From the NCBI GenBank assembly GCA_026417975.1, contig JAOACD010000004.1, positions 1-64,000 of the forward strand: 64,000 bases of DNA, in the 5' to 3' direction. Every line of letters starts with the position of its first letter. Within the stretch, counting starts at the first letter, position 1. Below, in pieces: positions 45,332 to 55,017 of this stretch. The notes under the pieces were generated by a model that saw only the letters and a list, made by a program, of their open reading frames with translations, was not told where the DNA came from and made no database searches. Source of the DNA: Melioribacter sp. (GTDB lineage Bacteria > Bacteroidota > Ignavibacteria > Ignavibacteriales > Melioribacteraceae). The position numbers and the translations under genes are program-made.

Positions 45332-46810
45332 ATGCTATCACTACAACAAAAAATTGCTTTACAACAGAAATTATCGCCTCAACAAATTCAATATCAGAAA
45401 TTACTTCAGTTAAATACACTTGCATTAGAACAAAGAATTAAGACTGAGCTCGAGTTGAATCCAATTCTAGAAGAGACCTTAGAAGAAGATATTTCATTGG
45501 ATCAACTCGAAGAAGATAACGAGTTGCAAGATGAAGTTGATGTAGAAGAAGATAATGAAGAAGAAACTTATAATAACAAAGAAGATGAGTTTGATTTAGA
45601 AGATTTTATGAACGATGCGGAGTATGAATATGAATTTGATAGATTGAATAGAAGTAATGATGAAGAAAAAGTTTATCCTGTAGCACCACAAAGAAGAAGT
45701 TTGAGGGATAGCTTAATTGAACAGCTTCACATGTGTGATCTTACAGAAGAAGAAATGATTCTTGGTGAAAATATTATTGGAGCTCTTGACAAAGATGGTT
45801 ATTTCAAGGAAGATTTAGAAAAATTCGTAAATGATCTAAAGCTATTTGAACAAATTGATGTTGATGTAAAAAAAGCTGAAAAAGTTTTGAAACTTATTCA
45901 AACATTTGATCCTCCTGGACTTGGAGCACGTAATCTACAAGAATGTTTGCTTGTTCAAATAAGAAACTCTTCATTCGACCCTTATTATTCGTATATTGCA
46001 GAAAAAATCCTTGAAGACCATTTTGACGATTTTGTAAATAAGCGCTATGAAAATATTCAGAAAAACTTAAATCTTTCAAAGGAAACTCTTAAAACTGCTA
46101 TAAGCATAATTCAGAAACTAAATCCAAAACCTGGTGAAGGAAATATTGACGCAGAAGAAGTAAATCAAATAACCCCTGATTTTATAATTGAAAAAGTAGA
46201 TGACAATTATATTGTTACGCTCAACGATAAAAGTCTACCCTCCGTTACAATTAGTAAAACATACCTCGAGATGCTTGAGTCAAACAAAAGAAAAAGAAAA
46301 ATATCAGAGCGTGAAAAAGAAACTCATAAATTTCTTCGAGAAAAGTTTGAATCGGCTAAGTGGTTTATTGCATCATTACAACAAAGAAGACAAACATTGC
46401 TTAAGATTATGCGCTCAATTCTTGAAAAACAATATGAATTTTTTGAAAAAGGACCTCGTTACTTAAAACCAATGATTTATAAGGATATTGCTGATGAAGT
46501 AGGAATGGATATCTCTACAATAAGTAGAGTTGTAAATGGAAAATATGTTCAAAGTCCACAAGGTATTCATGAATTAAAATATTTTTTTAGCGAAGGTTTA
46601 TCGACTGATAGCGGAGATGAAGTTTCCAATAAACATATTAAAGAACTAATAAAAGAAATTTGTGAAAACGAACCTAAAGATAATCCTTATAGTGATGATA
46701 AAATAGCAAGTATACTGAAAGAGAGAGGTATTCACATAGCTAGAAGAACAGTTGCAAAATATCGCGAGCAACTAAAAATTCCAATTGCTCGATTAAGAAA
46801 GAAATTATGA
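45332..46810 (+). CDS. rpoN: RNA polymerase sigma-54 factor
   Basis: Alternative sigma factor needing enhancer-binding ATPases. The N-terminal Gln/Leu-rich activator-interaction region is clear (LSLQQKIALQQKLSPQQIQYQKLLQLN), followed by an acidic linker (about 55-110), a core-binding domain, a helix-turn-helix, and the C-terminal RpoN box ARRTVAKYREQL. It overlaps the next gene by 4 bases. No sigma-54 activator is in this window. Confidence 0.96.
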   Translation: MLSLQQKIALQQKLSPQQIQYQKLLQLNTLALEQRIKTELELNPILEETLEEDISLDQLEEDNELQDEVDVEEDNEEETYNNKEDEFDLEDFMNDAEYEYEFDRLNRSNDEEKVYPVAPQRRSLRDSLIEQLHMCDLTEEEMILGENIIGALDKDGYFKEDLEKFVNDLKLFEQIDVDVKKAEKVLKLIQTFDPPGLGARNLQECLLVQIRNSSFDPYYSYIAEKILEDHFDDFVNKRYENIQKNLNLSKETLKTAISIIQKLNPKPGEGNIDAEEVNQITPDFIIEKVDDNYIVTLNDKSLPSVTISKTYLEMLESNKRKRKISEREKETHKFLREKFESAKWFIASLQQRRQTLLKIMRSILEKQYEFFEKGPRYLKPMIYKDIADEVGMDISTISRVVNGKYVQSPQGIHELKYFFSEGLSTDSGDEVSNKHIKELIKEICENEPKDNPYSDDKIASILKERGIHIARRTVAKYREQLKIPIARLRKKL

Positions 46811-47430
46811 TATTGGATATTTTTTTAATTGTTCTTTTATTTTCCATCTTTTCTTTTCTCCATTCATTACTTGCTTCAAATAAAATTAAAAAAGAACTGG
46901 CTAAAACCATAGGTACTAAGATAGCATTCTACCGATTATTCTATAATGTAACATCCTTGATTTCATTTAGTGTTTTTTATTTTTTATCTCCAAAACCTGA
47001 TATTGTAATTTATGACTTACATTATCCTTATGATATTCTTACATTTGTAGCACAGTTTCTTTCTTTTTTGGGTTTAATATGGTCATTAAAAGGGATTAAC
47101 ATAAAAGAGTTTTTAGGTATTGAACAGATTAAGAGATATTTAATTGGAGAATATAAAATCGAAGATTTAGATGAAAAGAAATTTTTTAGAATAGAAGGGG
47201 CATATAAAATTGTTCGTCATCCTATATATTTTTTCTTAATTTTATTTTTAGGACTAAGGCCAACAATGAACTTATTTTATCTAATAACTTACATTTGTAT
47301 GGTAATTTATTTTTACATAGGTTCAATTTTAGAAGAGAATAAACTTGTTGAAAAATATGGAACATTATATCGTGAATATCAAAAACGAGTGCCAAGATTA
47401 ATTCCAATATTATTCAAAATTAGGAGCTAA
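46807..47430 (+). CDS. PEMT/ICMT-type methyltransferase-like membrane protein
   Basis: A 207-residue integral membrane protein with five or six helices. The SAM-type signature is GAYKIVRHPIYFFLIL, followed by EENKLVEKYGTLYREYQKRVP, the typical C-terminal E-x-x-L...Y...Y-x-x-V-P. It is related to, but not a close copy of, the 24052 gene. The substrate is unknown; NnrU-like proteins share the fold. Its start overlaps rpoN. Confidence 0.8.
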   Translation: MILDIFLIVLLFSIFSFLHSLLASNKIKKELAKTIGTKIAFYRLFYNVTSLISFSVFYFLSPKPDIVIYDLHYPYDILTFVAQFLSFLGLIWSLKGINIKEFLGIEQIKRYLIGEYKIEDLDEKKFFRIEGAYKIVRHPIYFFLILFLGLRPTMNLFYLITYICMVIYFYIGSILEENKLVEKYGTLYREYQKRVPRLIPILFKIRS

Positions 47431-47432
47431 AA

Positions 47433-47966
47433 ATGAAAGTGCGTTCAACTACCATAATAGGAGTTATAAAAGATGGTAAAGCTGCAATGGGTGGTGATGG
47501 TCAAGTTACTCTTGGAAATACTATTATGAAACATAACTCAGTAAAAATTAGAAAGCTATTAAATGGTAAAGTCTTATGTGGTTTTGCCGGTTCAACAGCA
47601 GATGCTTTCACTTTGCTACAAAGATTCGAAGAAAAATTGGAAGCATATAGTGGAAATGTTTATCGTGCTGTTGTAGAGCTTGCTAAAGATTGGAGAACCG
47701 ATAAATATTTAAGAAGACTAGAAGCAATGTTAGCTATTCTATCTCAGGATAAAGCCTTTGTAGTTTCTGGAAGTGGTGATGTTATAGAACCAGAAGATAA
47801 CATAGTAGCAATTGGTAGTGGTGGAATGTATGCTCTTGCAGCTGCAAAAATGCTTAAAAAATATAGCAACTTATCTGCTAGAGAAATTGTAGAAGAGTCA
47901 CTAAAAACTGCAGCAGAAATTTGTATTTACACAAATGATAAAATTACAATTGAAGAAATAGAATAA
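47433..47966 (+). CDS. hslV: ATP-dependent protease subunit HslV
   Basis: Proteasome-like peptidase of the HslVU complex. The N-terminal [24 protein letters not shown] carries the N-terminal nucleophile Thr region, and [11 protein letters not shown] is the conserved C-terminal-half block. At 177 residues it is standard. GGAG lies before the ATG, and hslU follows at 17 bases. Confidence 0.96.
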   Translation: MKVRSTTIIGVIKDGKAAMGGDGQVTLGNTIMKHNSVKIRKLLNGKVLCGFAGSTADAFTLLQRFEEKLEAYSGNVYRAVVELAKDWRTDKYLRRLEAMLAILSQDKAFVVSGSGDVIEPEDNIVAIGSGGMYALAAAKMLKKYSNLSAREIVEESLKTAAEICIYTNDKITIEEIE

Positions 47967-47983
47967 AAGAATTGGAGACTATT

Positions 47984-49348
47984 ATGAACGATAATTTGAT
48001 GAAACAACTGACACCATCTCAAATAGTAAAGGAACTTGATAAATACATAATAGGACAAGACGAAGCAAAACGAGCAGTTGCAATTGCATTAAGGAATAGA
48101 TGGCGCCGCCAAAAAGTCGAAGAAAATATTAAAGAAGAAATAATGCCTAACAACATAATTTTGATAGGACCTACGGGAGTTGGTAAGACAGAGATAGCAA
48201 GAAGACTTGCAAAATTAGCAGGTGCTCCTTTTATAAAAGTAGAAGCTTCTAAGTATACAGAAGTTGGATATGTTGGAAGAGATGTAGAATCGATGATAAG
48301 AGATTTAACAGAAATTGCAGTTAATATGGTTCGCTCAGAAAAAACTCTTGAAGTTAGGGAAAAAGCTGAAAGACTTGCAGAAGATAAAATTTTGGATTAT
48401 TTAATACCACCAATAAAAAAATCAGCTAAAATCCCAGATGAAAATGGCGAAAGTGAAGAAGTTAGCAACGAGAAAACGAGAGAGATTTTTAGAGAAAAAC
48501 TTCGTAGAGGGGAACTTGATGATAAAATGATTGAATTTGATGTTTCAACACCAGCTTTTGGAATGCAAGTGTTAGGACCAATGGGAATGGATGATTTGAC
48601 AATGAATTTGCAAGATATGCTTAGCAGTATGATACCTAAGAAAAAGAAAAAAAGAAAAACAACTATCAAAGAAGCAAAACAAATCTTAATTCAAGAAGAA
48701 GCTGAAAAATTGATTGACATGGAAGCTGTACAAAGAGAAGCTATCCAGAGAGTTCAAGAATCTGGAATTGTTTTTATTGATGAAATTGATAAGATAGCTG
48801 GTAGTAAAAGTACACATGGACCCGATGTCTCACGCGAAGGTGTCCAAAGAGATTTGCTTCCTATTGTAGAAGGTTCTACTGTAAATACAAAATATGGTCC
48901 AGTCAAAACTGAACATATACTTTTTATTGCATCGGGTGCTTTTCATGTTTCAAAACCCTCGGACTTAATTCCAGAGCTTCAAGGTCGATTCCCTATTCGT
49001 GTTGAATTAAAAAGTTTAACAGAAGAGGATTTTATTAAAATTCTTACTCTACCAGAAAATGCTTTACTTAAACAGTATGCTGCATTGTTACAAACAGAAG
49101 GTGTTCAAATAGAATTTACAGATGATGCAATTAGAGAAATAGCCAGAACAGCTGCACTAGTAAATGAACAAGTAGAAAATATTGGTGCAAGAAGACTTCA
49201 TACCATATTAACTACACTGCTTGAGGATATTTTATTTGACGTTCCAGATAGAATGCCAGAAACAAAAATTGTGATAACTGGAGAAATGGTTAATAAAAAG
49301 TTAGATAAAATTGTTAAAAACCGCGATTTGAGTAAATATATTCTTTAA
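47984..49348 (+). CDS. hslU: ATP-dependent protease ATPase subunit HslU
   Basis: AAA+ unfoldase that feeds HslV. Walker A is GPTGVGKTE (about 60-68), the I-domain insertion spans about 105-240 (acidic and Lys/Arg-rich), Walker B is VFIDEIDKI, and the C-terminal tail ends with the SKYIL that docks in HslV. The ATG at 47984 has GGAG 6 bases upstream; a TTG at 47972 gives a longer frame but is less likely. Confidence 0.96.
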   Translation: MNDNLMKQLTPSQIVKELDKYIIGQDEAKRAVAIALRNRWRRQKVEENIKEEIMPNNIILIGPTGVGKTEIARRLAKLAGAPFIKVEASKYTEVGYVGRDVESMIRDLTEIAVNMVRSEKTLEVREKAERLAEDKILDYLIPPIKKSAKIPDENGESEEVSNEKTREIFREKLRRGELDDKMIEFDVSTPAFGMQVLGPMGMDDLTMNLQDMLSSMIPKKKKKRKTTIKEAKQILIQEEAEKLIDMEAVQREAIQRVQESGIVFIDEIDKIAGSKSTHGPDVSREGVQRDLLPIVEGSTVNTKYGPVKTEHILFIASGAFHVSKPSDLIPELQGRFPIRVELKSLTEEDFIKILTLPENALLKQYAALLQTEGVQIEFTDDAIREIARTAALVNEQVENIGARRLHTILTTLLEDILFDVPDRMPETKIVITGEMVNKKLDKIVKNRDLSKYIL

Positions 49349-49364
49349 TAATCTTGTTACTTCT

Positions 49365-50021
49365 ATGAAATCTTTTGTAGGTTATTGCTTTGTACCCCTT
49401 ATAATTTTTATAACTTCTTGCAGTTCATCAGAAACATCAATAAAATTAATAAACTTAGATGCTGCTAAAAATGCTGTCCAAAATTATTATGAATCTGGCT
49501 TATTTGATTATGAATGTTCAAAAGTAATTGATGATGCTATTAAACATATTGATAGAATAAAAATTAATACAAAATCTACGGTAGTTTTTGATATTGATGA
49601 AACAGCTCTTTCGAACTATGAATATATTAAATCAATTGGTTTTGGCTATATCCCGCATTCGTGGAATGAATGGGTAAAAGAGGGCAAAGCAAAAGCAATT
49701 AAACATACAAAGCGTTTTTACGATTACCTTGTTTCTAAGCATATTCACATTGTTTTTATTTCTGGAAGAAATTATGAAGTAAGAGAAGCAACAATTAGAA
49801 ATTTAATAGAGCAAGGTTATACAATTTTCGATACAGTAATTACAAGAACAACCTTCGAGAGTAATATTCCTGCAGCAGAATTTAAAGCTAAGAAAAGAGA
49901 AGAACTGGTAAGCAGAGGCTATGAAATTATAGCAAACATTGGAGACCAATGGAGCGACTTAGTAGGAGGAAATTCAGGTTATAAAATAAAATTGCCTAAT
50001 TATTTGTACTTAATTGATTAA
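49365..50021 (+). CDS. acid phosphatase lipoprotein (HAD, class B/e(P4)-like)
   Basis: A 218-residue HAD phosphatase with a lipoprotein signal (FVPLIIFITSCSSS). FDIDETALSNY is the DxDxT nucleophile motif of the class B/C acid phosphatases, FISGRNYEV is motif II and NIGDQWSDL is motif IV. It is probably anchored in the outer or inner membrane, releasing phosphate from nucleotides or organic phosphates. Confidence 0.88.
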   Translation: MKSFVGYCFVPLIIFITSCSSSETSIKLINLDAAKNAVQNYYESGLFDYECSKVIDDAIKHIDRIKINTKSTVVFDIDETALSNYEYIKSIGFGYIPHSWNEWVKEGKAKAIKHTKRFYDYLVSKHIHIVFISGRNYEVREATIRNLIEQGYTIFDTVITRTTFESNIPAAEFKAKKREELVSRGYEIIANIGDQWSDLVGGNSGYKIKLPNYLYLID

Positions 50022-50074
50022 CTTAATTCTGACTAATTTACATAAACAATACATAAATAAATTTGGTTAGATAT

Positions 50075-51382
50075 ATGAAATTTTCCAAACTATTAATCCT
50101 ACTTTTTATATTGATTAATAATCTCTGCTTAGCACAAATTATTGATAAGTCATATGAAATAGCTACTTGGTATGGATTTCGTTCTGCAGCTGTTACATAT
50201 ACCTTCGATGATAATTGTTATAATCAATTGGCAAAAGTTGTTCCTATGTTCGATGAATATGGGTTTAAATTAACTCTGTTTACTGTTACTAACTGGAATC
50301 CTGATTGGAGAGGATTACAGAAAGCAGCTGATAATGGACATGAAATAGCAAGCCATACAGTGACTCACACTTCATTAAATAGTCTGAGTAACGATAGACA
50401 AAATGATGAACTTTTAAATTCACAGGTAAATATTAATTCTAAGATACTAAATCAAAAATGTATTACTCTTGCATATCCTTACTGTAATACAGGTAATATC
50501 GATATTGTAAAAAAATATTATATTGCCGCAAGAGGTTGTCAGGGTTATATAGAAGATTCAACACCGTCTAACTTTTATAATATTAGTTCGATTATTTGCG
50601 GTTCACAAGGTTCTGTAAAAACATCTTACGATTTTAAATCAAGAGTTGAAAGTACAGCAAGAAAGAAAGGTTGGTGTGTCTATCTTTTACATGGTATCGA
50701 TAACGACGGAGGATATTCTCCCCTTTCATCTGATACGTTAAGAAAAAGTCTTGATTACTTAAAAGTAAACGAAGATAAATTTTGGGTGACTTCTTTTGTA
50801 AATGCTGTTAAGTATATTAAAGAGAGAAACTGTGTTGATATAAAAGAAATTATTAGCTGGAATGATAGTATTAAGCTGAGTGTTACGGACACACTTGATA
50901 ATATAATATATGATCATCCAATAACAATACGAAGAATATTGCCAGAGAGTTGGAACTCGTGTAGTGTAAAACAAAGTGGCAAACTTGTTGATTACAAAAT
51001 TGTTGAATTAGATTCAAAAAAATATGTTGTTTTTAATGTAATACCTGATAAAGGTGAAATATTAATTGCAAAAAATTATACTACAGACTTGAAAGAATGT
51101 TCAAACTATTATGTACCTGAATTGTACGATAATTATCCAAATCCGTTTAATCCAGTAACGAGAATTAGATTTAAAATTCCTTACTCTAATATTAATTATA
51201 AAACAACTCTAACTGTTCATGATATATTGGGTAATAAAATTGAAACACTGATAAATGAATTTAAACCTCAAGGAGTTTACGAAGTGTTATTTGATGGTAG
51301 TAAATACCCGAGTGGAATATATTTTTATAAACTTCAATTTGGGAATACTATATTGGTCAAGAAGATGGCAATTTTGAAATAA
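50075..51382 (+). CDS. polysaccharide deacetylase with T9SS sorting tail
   Basis: A NodB-homology protein, 435 residues from the chosen ATG. Signal peptide MKFSKLLILLFILINNLCLAQ. TYTFDDN supplies the metal Asp and HEIASHTVTHTSL the His pair, which are the NodB active-site motifs. The C-terminus has the type IX secretion sorting domain (LYDNYPNPFNPVTRIRFKIP, ending FYKLQFGNTILVKKMAILK). It probably deacetylates extracellular polysaccharide or chitin-like sugar at the cell surface. The frame begins at TTG 50063; the ATG at 50075 begins the signal peptide. Confidence 0.88.
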   Translation: MKFSKLLILLFILINNLCLAQIIDKSYEIATWYGFRSAAVTYTFDDNCYNQLAKVVPMFDEYGFKLTLFTVTNWNPDWRGLQKAADNGHEIASHTVTHTSLNSLSNDRQNDELLNSQVNINSKILNQKCITLAYPYCNTGNIDIVKKYYIAARGCQGYIEDSTPSNFYNISSIICGSQGSVKTSYDFKSRVESTARKKGWCVYLLHGIDNDGGYSPLSSDTLRKSLDYLKVNEDKFWVTSFVNAVKYIKERNCVDIKEIISWNDSIKLSVTDTLDNIIYDHPITIRRILPESWNSCSVKQSGKLVDYKIVELDSKKYVVFNVIPDKGEILIAKNYTTDLKECSNYYVPELYDNYPNPFNPVTRIRFKIPYSNINYKTTLTVHDILGNKIETLINEFKPQGVYEVLFDGSKYPSGIYFYKLQFGNTILVKKMAILK

Positions 51383-51386
51383 CTTT

Positions 51387-51806
51387 TTATTGTCCAAGAA
51401 TTGTTACTACAATTTTTCTTGGACCTCCGTAATTTCTGTGTTCGCATAGATAAATTCCTTGCCATGTTCCAAGATTAAATTTCCCGTTTGTAATGGGTAT
51501 AATAATTGAACTCCCAATTATTGTATTTTTTATATGAGAAGTCATATCATCTGTTCCTTCAAGTGTATGTTCAAAATAAGTTGCATTTTCAGGAACAATT
51601 TTGTTAAAATATGTTTCCATATCTGACCTTACTGTTGGATCTGCATTTTCATTTATTGTTAATGAGGCGGATGTATGCTTAATAAAGATATGAGCTATTC
51701 CATTCTTAATTTCTTTTAATTCCGGTAGATTGTTTAATATTTCAGCTGTAACCAAATGAAAACCTCTGCTTTTGGGTTTTAGCAAAAATTCTTTTTGTAT
51801 AACCAT
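51387..51806 (-). CDS. YjbQ family protein (UPF0047)
   Basis: A 139-residue UPF0047/YjbQ protein, with GIAHIFIKHTSASLTINENAD and the metal-binding-type HTLEGTDDMTSHIK and WQGIYLCEHRN blocks. Members are annotated as secondary thiamine-phosphate synthases, supported by weak complementation. It converges on the deacetylase gene 4 bases away. Confidence 0.92.
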   Translation of the reverse strand: MVIQKEFLLKPKSRGFHLVTAEILNNLPELKEIKNGIAHIFIKHTSASLTINENADPTVRSDMETYFNKIVPENATYFEHTLEGTDDMTSHIKNTIIGSSIIIPITNGKFNLGTWQGIYLCEHRNYGGPRKIVVTILGQ

Positions 51807-51908
51807 AAAAATATTCCCTTGTGTAAATTTGTAATGTAAAAATTATTATATCTTTAAAATATTGCAAAGTTAGGAAGTAAACCAAAAATGTAATAGATGA
51901 GGAATAAT

Positions 51909-52418
51909 ATGGAAACTTTGCAAGCAATATTAACAAGAAGAAGCATAAGGAAATTTGAAAACAAAGAAATTGCAGAAGAACTAATTATTAAACTTCTTGA
52001 AGCAGCAATGTATGCCCCGTCTGCTAGAAATACTCAACCATGGCATTTTGTTGTAATTAATGACAGAAAAAAACTCGACGAAATTCCTCGCCTTCATCCA
52101 TATGCAGATATGTGTTATGATGCGCCTCTTGCAATTATGGTATGTGGTGACTTAAATTTAGAGCCTTTAGAAGGATACATTGCAATCAATTGTGCTGCAG
52201 CTACACAAAATTTGTTGTTGGCCGCTCACGATTTGGGATTAGGAGCAGTATGGCTTGGCGTTTACCCTCGAAAAGAGAGAATGGAAAAACTTTCTAAATT
52301 TTTTGGTCTTCCAAGTAATATTATTCCTGTTTCGCTTGTAGCTATTGGTTATCCCGCAGAAAATAAAGAAAAACCGGAAAGATTTAATCCCGAAAGAATT
52401 CATTATAACTCATGGTGA
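51909..52418 (+). CDS. nitroreductase family protein
   Basis: A 169-residue FMN-dependent nitroreductase. RRSIRKFENKEIAEELI, SARNTQPWHFVVI and LGLGAVWLGVYP are its signatures. GAGG lies 6 bases before the ATG at 51909; a 4-codon-longer in-frame ATG at 51897 is less supported. Substrate is unknown. There is no signal peptide, in contrast to the SagB-like gene at 41975-42613. Confidence 0.92.
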   Translation: METLQAILTRRSIRKFENKEIAEELIIKLLEAAMYAPSARNTQPWHFVVINDRKKLDEIPRLHPYADMCYDAPLAIMVCGDLNLEPLEGYIAINCAAATQNLLLAAHDLGLGAVWLGVYPRKERMEKLSKFFGLPSNIIPVSLVAIGYPAENKEKPERFNPERIHYNSW

Positions 52419-52495
52419 ACTGAAAAATTCGAGTAACTTTTTATTCTTTATTATTCTAAAATTTTTTGTCAATTTGTATAAAAAGAAAAATTGGT

Positions 52496-53752
52496 ATGAT
52501 AAATTTTGAATGGACAGCTCAGCTAAGATTTATTGTTGCCCTTGCTCTTGGATTCCTTATTGGATTAGAAAGAGAAAGTAGTAAGATAAAGCAAAGGAAA
52601 ATTATTCTTGGTGGTATTAGAACTTATCCAATAATTAGTATGCTTGGATTTGGTTGTGCATGGTTGTATAGTATTGGTGTTCAGGCAATTTTACCAGTTG
52701 GATTAATAGCAGTTTCAGGACTGACTTTAATATCGTACTTTACTAAGGTTCAAACTGAAAAGATGGGTGTAACTAGTGAAGTAACAGCTCTTATGACTTT
52801 TATAGTTGGAGCTTTAGCTTATCTTGTAGATATTTGGGCTTCAATGGCTTTGGGAATTATTAACACAATACTCCTTTCTGAAAAAGCGCGTCTTGAAGAA
52901 TTGGTAGAAAAACTAGATAGAGTGGAATTTTTAGCAGTTCTCAAATTTTTACTTGTTACTCTAATTATTCTTCCTGTTCTTCCTGATAAAGAATATACCG
53001 TGTTTCATATTAATCCTTCAAAAGTGTGGAAGATTGTTATTATTGTCTCTTCTTTGGGGTTTGTGGGTTACTTTCTTTCGAAAAGATTGGGAGATAAATT
53101 TGGCTTTAGATTATCTGGATTGGTCGGAGGAATTGTATCTAGTACGGCAGTTGCAATTGCCTACGGAAGAATAGCTCAGAAAAACGAGGCTCTTTCTTAT
53201 AATACTCTTCAAGGTTCTTTGATTGCATCAAGTATAATGTATTTAAGGATCTTAGTCCTAATATTTATAATAAATCCTACAATTGCTGGCTTTATGTGGT
53301 GGCAATTAGTTTTACTTGCTTTAATTGGTCTCTTACTTTCTTTTTATAATTTAAAAGTTAGAACTAATAAATTTCTTTTTATTCACGAAGATTCACATAG
53401 CCTTCAAAACCCATTTGAAATACGGCCAGCATTAGTGTTTGCAATTTTGTTTGTAGCATTATCCATTATAATTAATAAGGTAAAGTTTTACTTTGGAAGC
53501 TCTGGTGTATTAACATTTTCATCTCTTGTTGGTATTACAGATATTGATCCCTTTATTCTTTCTTTGATTAATACACCAAATTTTGAAGTTAAAGTAATAG
53601 TTACTTCAATAATGATTGCAATGATGAGTAATACTATTATGAAGGGAGTTTACTTTCTATCCTTAGCTTCTAAGGTAAGAAAAGAAACTATTTTAAGGTT
53701 TGGATTATTAGCGGTTATTCATATCCCAATAATTTTGATTAGTATTATTTAA
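52496..53752 (+). CDS. MgtC/DUF4010 family membrane protein
   Basis: A multi-helix membrane protein (about 418 residues from ATG 52496). The N-terminal half is MgtC-like (RFIVALALGFLIGLERE, GGIRTYPIISMLGFG), and the C-terminal half, about 180-418, is the DUF4010 region (LSGLVGGIVSSTAVAIAYGRIA). The MgtC family is linked to Mg2+ adaptation, but this longer type has no assigned role. It ends at a shared terminator with the porin gene. Confidence 0.88.
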   Translation: MINFEWTAQLRFIVALALGFLIGLERESSKIKQRKIILGGIRTYPIISMLGFGCAWLYSIGVQAILPVGLIAVSGLTLISYFTKVQTEKMGVTSEVTALMTFIVGALAYLVDIWASMALGIINTILLSEKARLEELVEKLDRVEFLAVLKFLLVTLIILPVLPDKEYTVFHINPSKVWKIVIIVSSLGFVGYFLSKRLGDKFGFRLSGLVGGIVSSTAVAIAYGRIAQKNEALSYNTLQGSLIASSIMYLRILVLIFIINPTIAGFMWWQLVLLALIGLLLSFYNLKVRTNKFLFIHEDSHSLQNPFEIRPALVFAILFVALSIIINKVKFYFGSSGVLTFSSLVGITDIDPFILSLINTPNFEVKVIVTSIMIAMMSNTIMKGVYFLSLASKVRKETILRFGLLAVIHIPIILISII

Positions 53753-53784
53753 AAGGGGACTTAAATTTTTAAGTCCCTCTTTTT
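53751..53784. terminator. bidirectional terminator, DUF4010 gene and nrf operon
   Basis: The 10-base arms GGGACTTAAA (53756-53765) and TTTAAGTCCC (53768-53777) have an A-run on one side (AAAAG) and CTCTTTTT on the other. It lies between convergent genes ending at 53752 and 53790, so it can stop transcription from both sides. Confidence 0.85.
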
Positions 53785-53789
53785 GAAAT

Positions 53790-54998
53790 TTATAAATTAA
53801 TTGTTCCCATTAAATAAAACCAAGTAGAATTATCTTTTCCTCTTTTTTCCTTGAAAATATCACCTGGTAAAAATATGGATGCTCCAACTTCAAAAGTTAC
53901 ATATTCATTGTACTTATAATTAAGTACAAGGTCAAATTCTGAACCAAAACTATTCGTTGTTTTATTTGTTATTAACTTGTAATCTTCTGCTGAGTTAAAT
54001 AGATGATAATTAAAATTCAATAATAATTCGTCTAGTGGCTTACAATTAAGTTTTGCAACTATATCAACAATTCCTAAACCATAAGTATCGTTTTGGAGGT
54101 TGATAAAATAATCCATATAACCATAAAATTTGTGCCCTGTAGGATATAAACTTGTATAAGCATTGTACTTGTTATCTAAAAGATTATTATCACCACTTGC
54201 ATAATCAAGTTGTAATCCAATAGTAGGTTTCCAATTTAATTTGAATGAATAGTTACCGCTAAGTGAAAAAGTAAAAGCATTTACATCTTGCTTGCGATTA
54301 GCTATAAAAGCCGAACCAGTTTGGTAACCAAAATCAAATTCGTGTTGAAATCTACCTAAATCACCTCTGATATATAAACCAAAAGTTGCCCTATCAAGGT
54401 AAGATGTTGGATTGATTCTTTGCCATAGTATAAAAGGTTGGATTTTATATGCACTGAATAAATATAAGTCTGAAAATAAACCATAGATGTTTTGATCTAA
54501 AGAATCAGCAGGATTAAATTTTTCAAACTCTCGCATAACAAATAAATCTGCTTTAAAATGCTTGTTCTTAAATGTAGCTACTCCACCGTCGAATGCACGT
54601 CCAACATTACTCCAATTTACAGAGCCCATGAATTTTTCGGAACCATAGGACAATTCCATTCTTCCGATTTTTATATCAACTGGTAGTTCAAATAAGTCTT
54701 TTATAACGAAATACGCTTGGTGAACATCAAGATTCTTTGAATTTGATAATGTTGATTGCTCTTCTCCAAATGTTCGAGAATCTTGAATTTGAATATATCC
54801 GCTTAGATTTTTTATAGGATTTAGGGCTAAACTTAATCTTGTTCTTAATAATGTAAAGGTATTTGGATTAGTTGTGGATTTGAAATCTTTGTTGTCAATT
54901 TCTAATCTTGGTCTTATTTGTAGAGAAAATTTTAGGTTTTCTTGAGAATGAATATTTATGAAAGAAAGTGTAAGAATTATAAGAAAAAACTTTTTCAT
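53790..54998 (-). CDS. outer-membrane porin, alginate-export-like
   Basis: A 402-residue protein with a signal peptide (FFLIILTLSFINIHS) and a barrel built of repeated amphipathic strands. LDVHQAYFVIKDLFELPVDIKIGRMEL, SVNWSNVGRAFDGGV and a terminal strand ending in FYLMGTINL fit the alginate_exp-type porin group. It is the last gene of the nrf operon, 19 bases after nrfA, and probably admits nitrite or releases ammonium across the outer membrane. That role is inferred from context only. Confidence 0.82.
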   Translation of the reverse strand: MKKFFLIILTLSFINIHSQENLKFSLQIRPRLEIDNKDFKSTTNPNTFTLLRTRLSLALNPIKNLSGYIQIQDSRTFGEEQSTLSNSKNLDVHQAYFVIKDLFELPVDIKIGRMELSYGSEKFMGSVNWSNVGRAFDGGVATFKNKHFKADLFVMREFEKFNPADSLDQNIYGLFSDLYLFSAYKIQPFILWQRINPTSYLDRATFGLYIRGDLGRFQHEFDFGYQTGSAFIANRKQDVNAFTFSLSGNYSFKLNWKPTIGLQLDYASGDNNLLDNKYNAYTSLYPTGHKFYGYMDYFINLQNDTYGLGIVDIVAKLNCKPLDELLLNFNYHLFNSAEDYKLITNKTTNSFGSEFDLVLNYKYNEYVTFEVGASIFLPGDIFKEKRGKDNSTWFYLMGTINL

Positions 54999-55017
54999 AG
55001 CTATCTCCTTTAATTTA

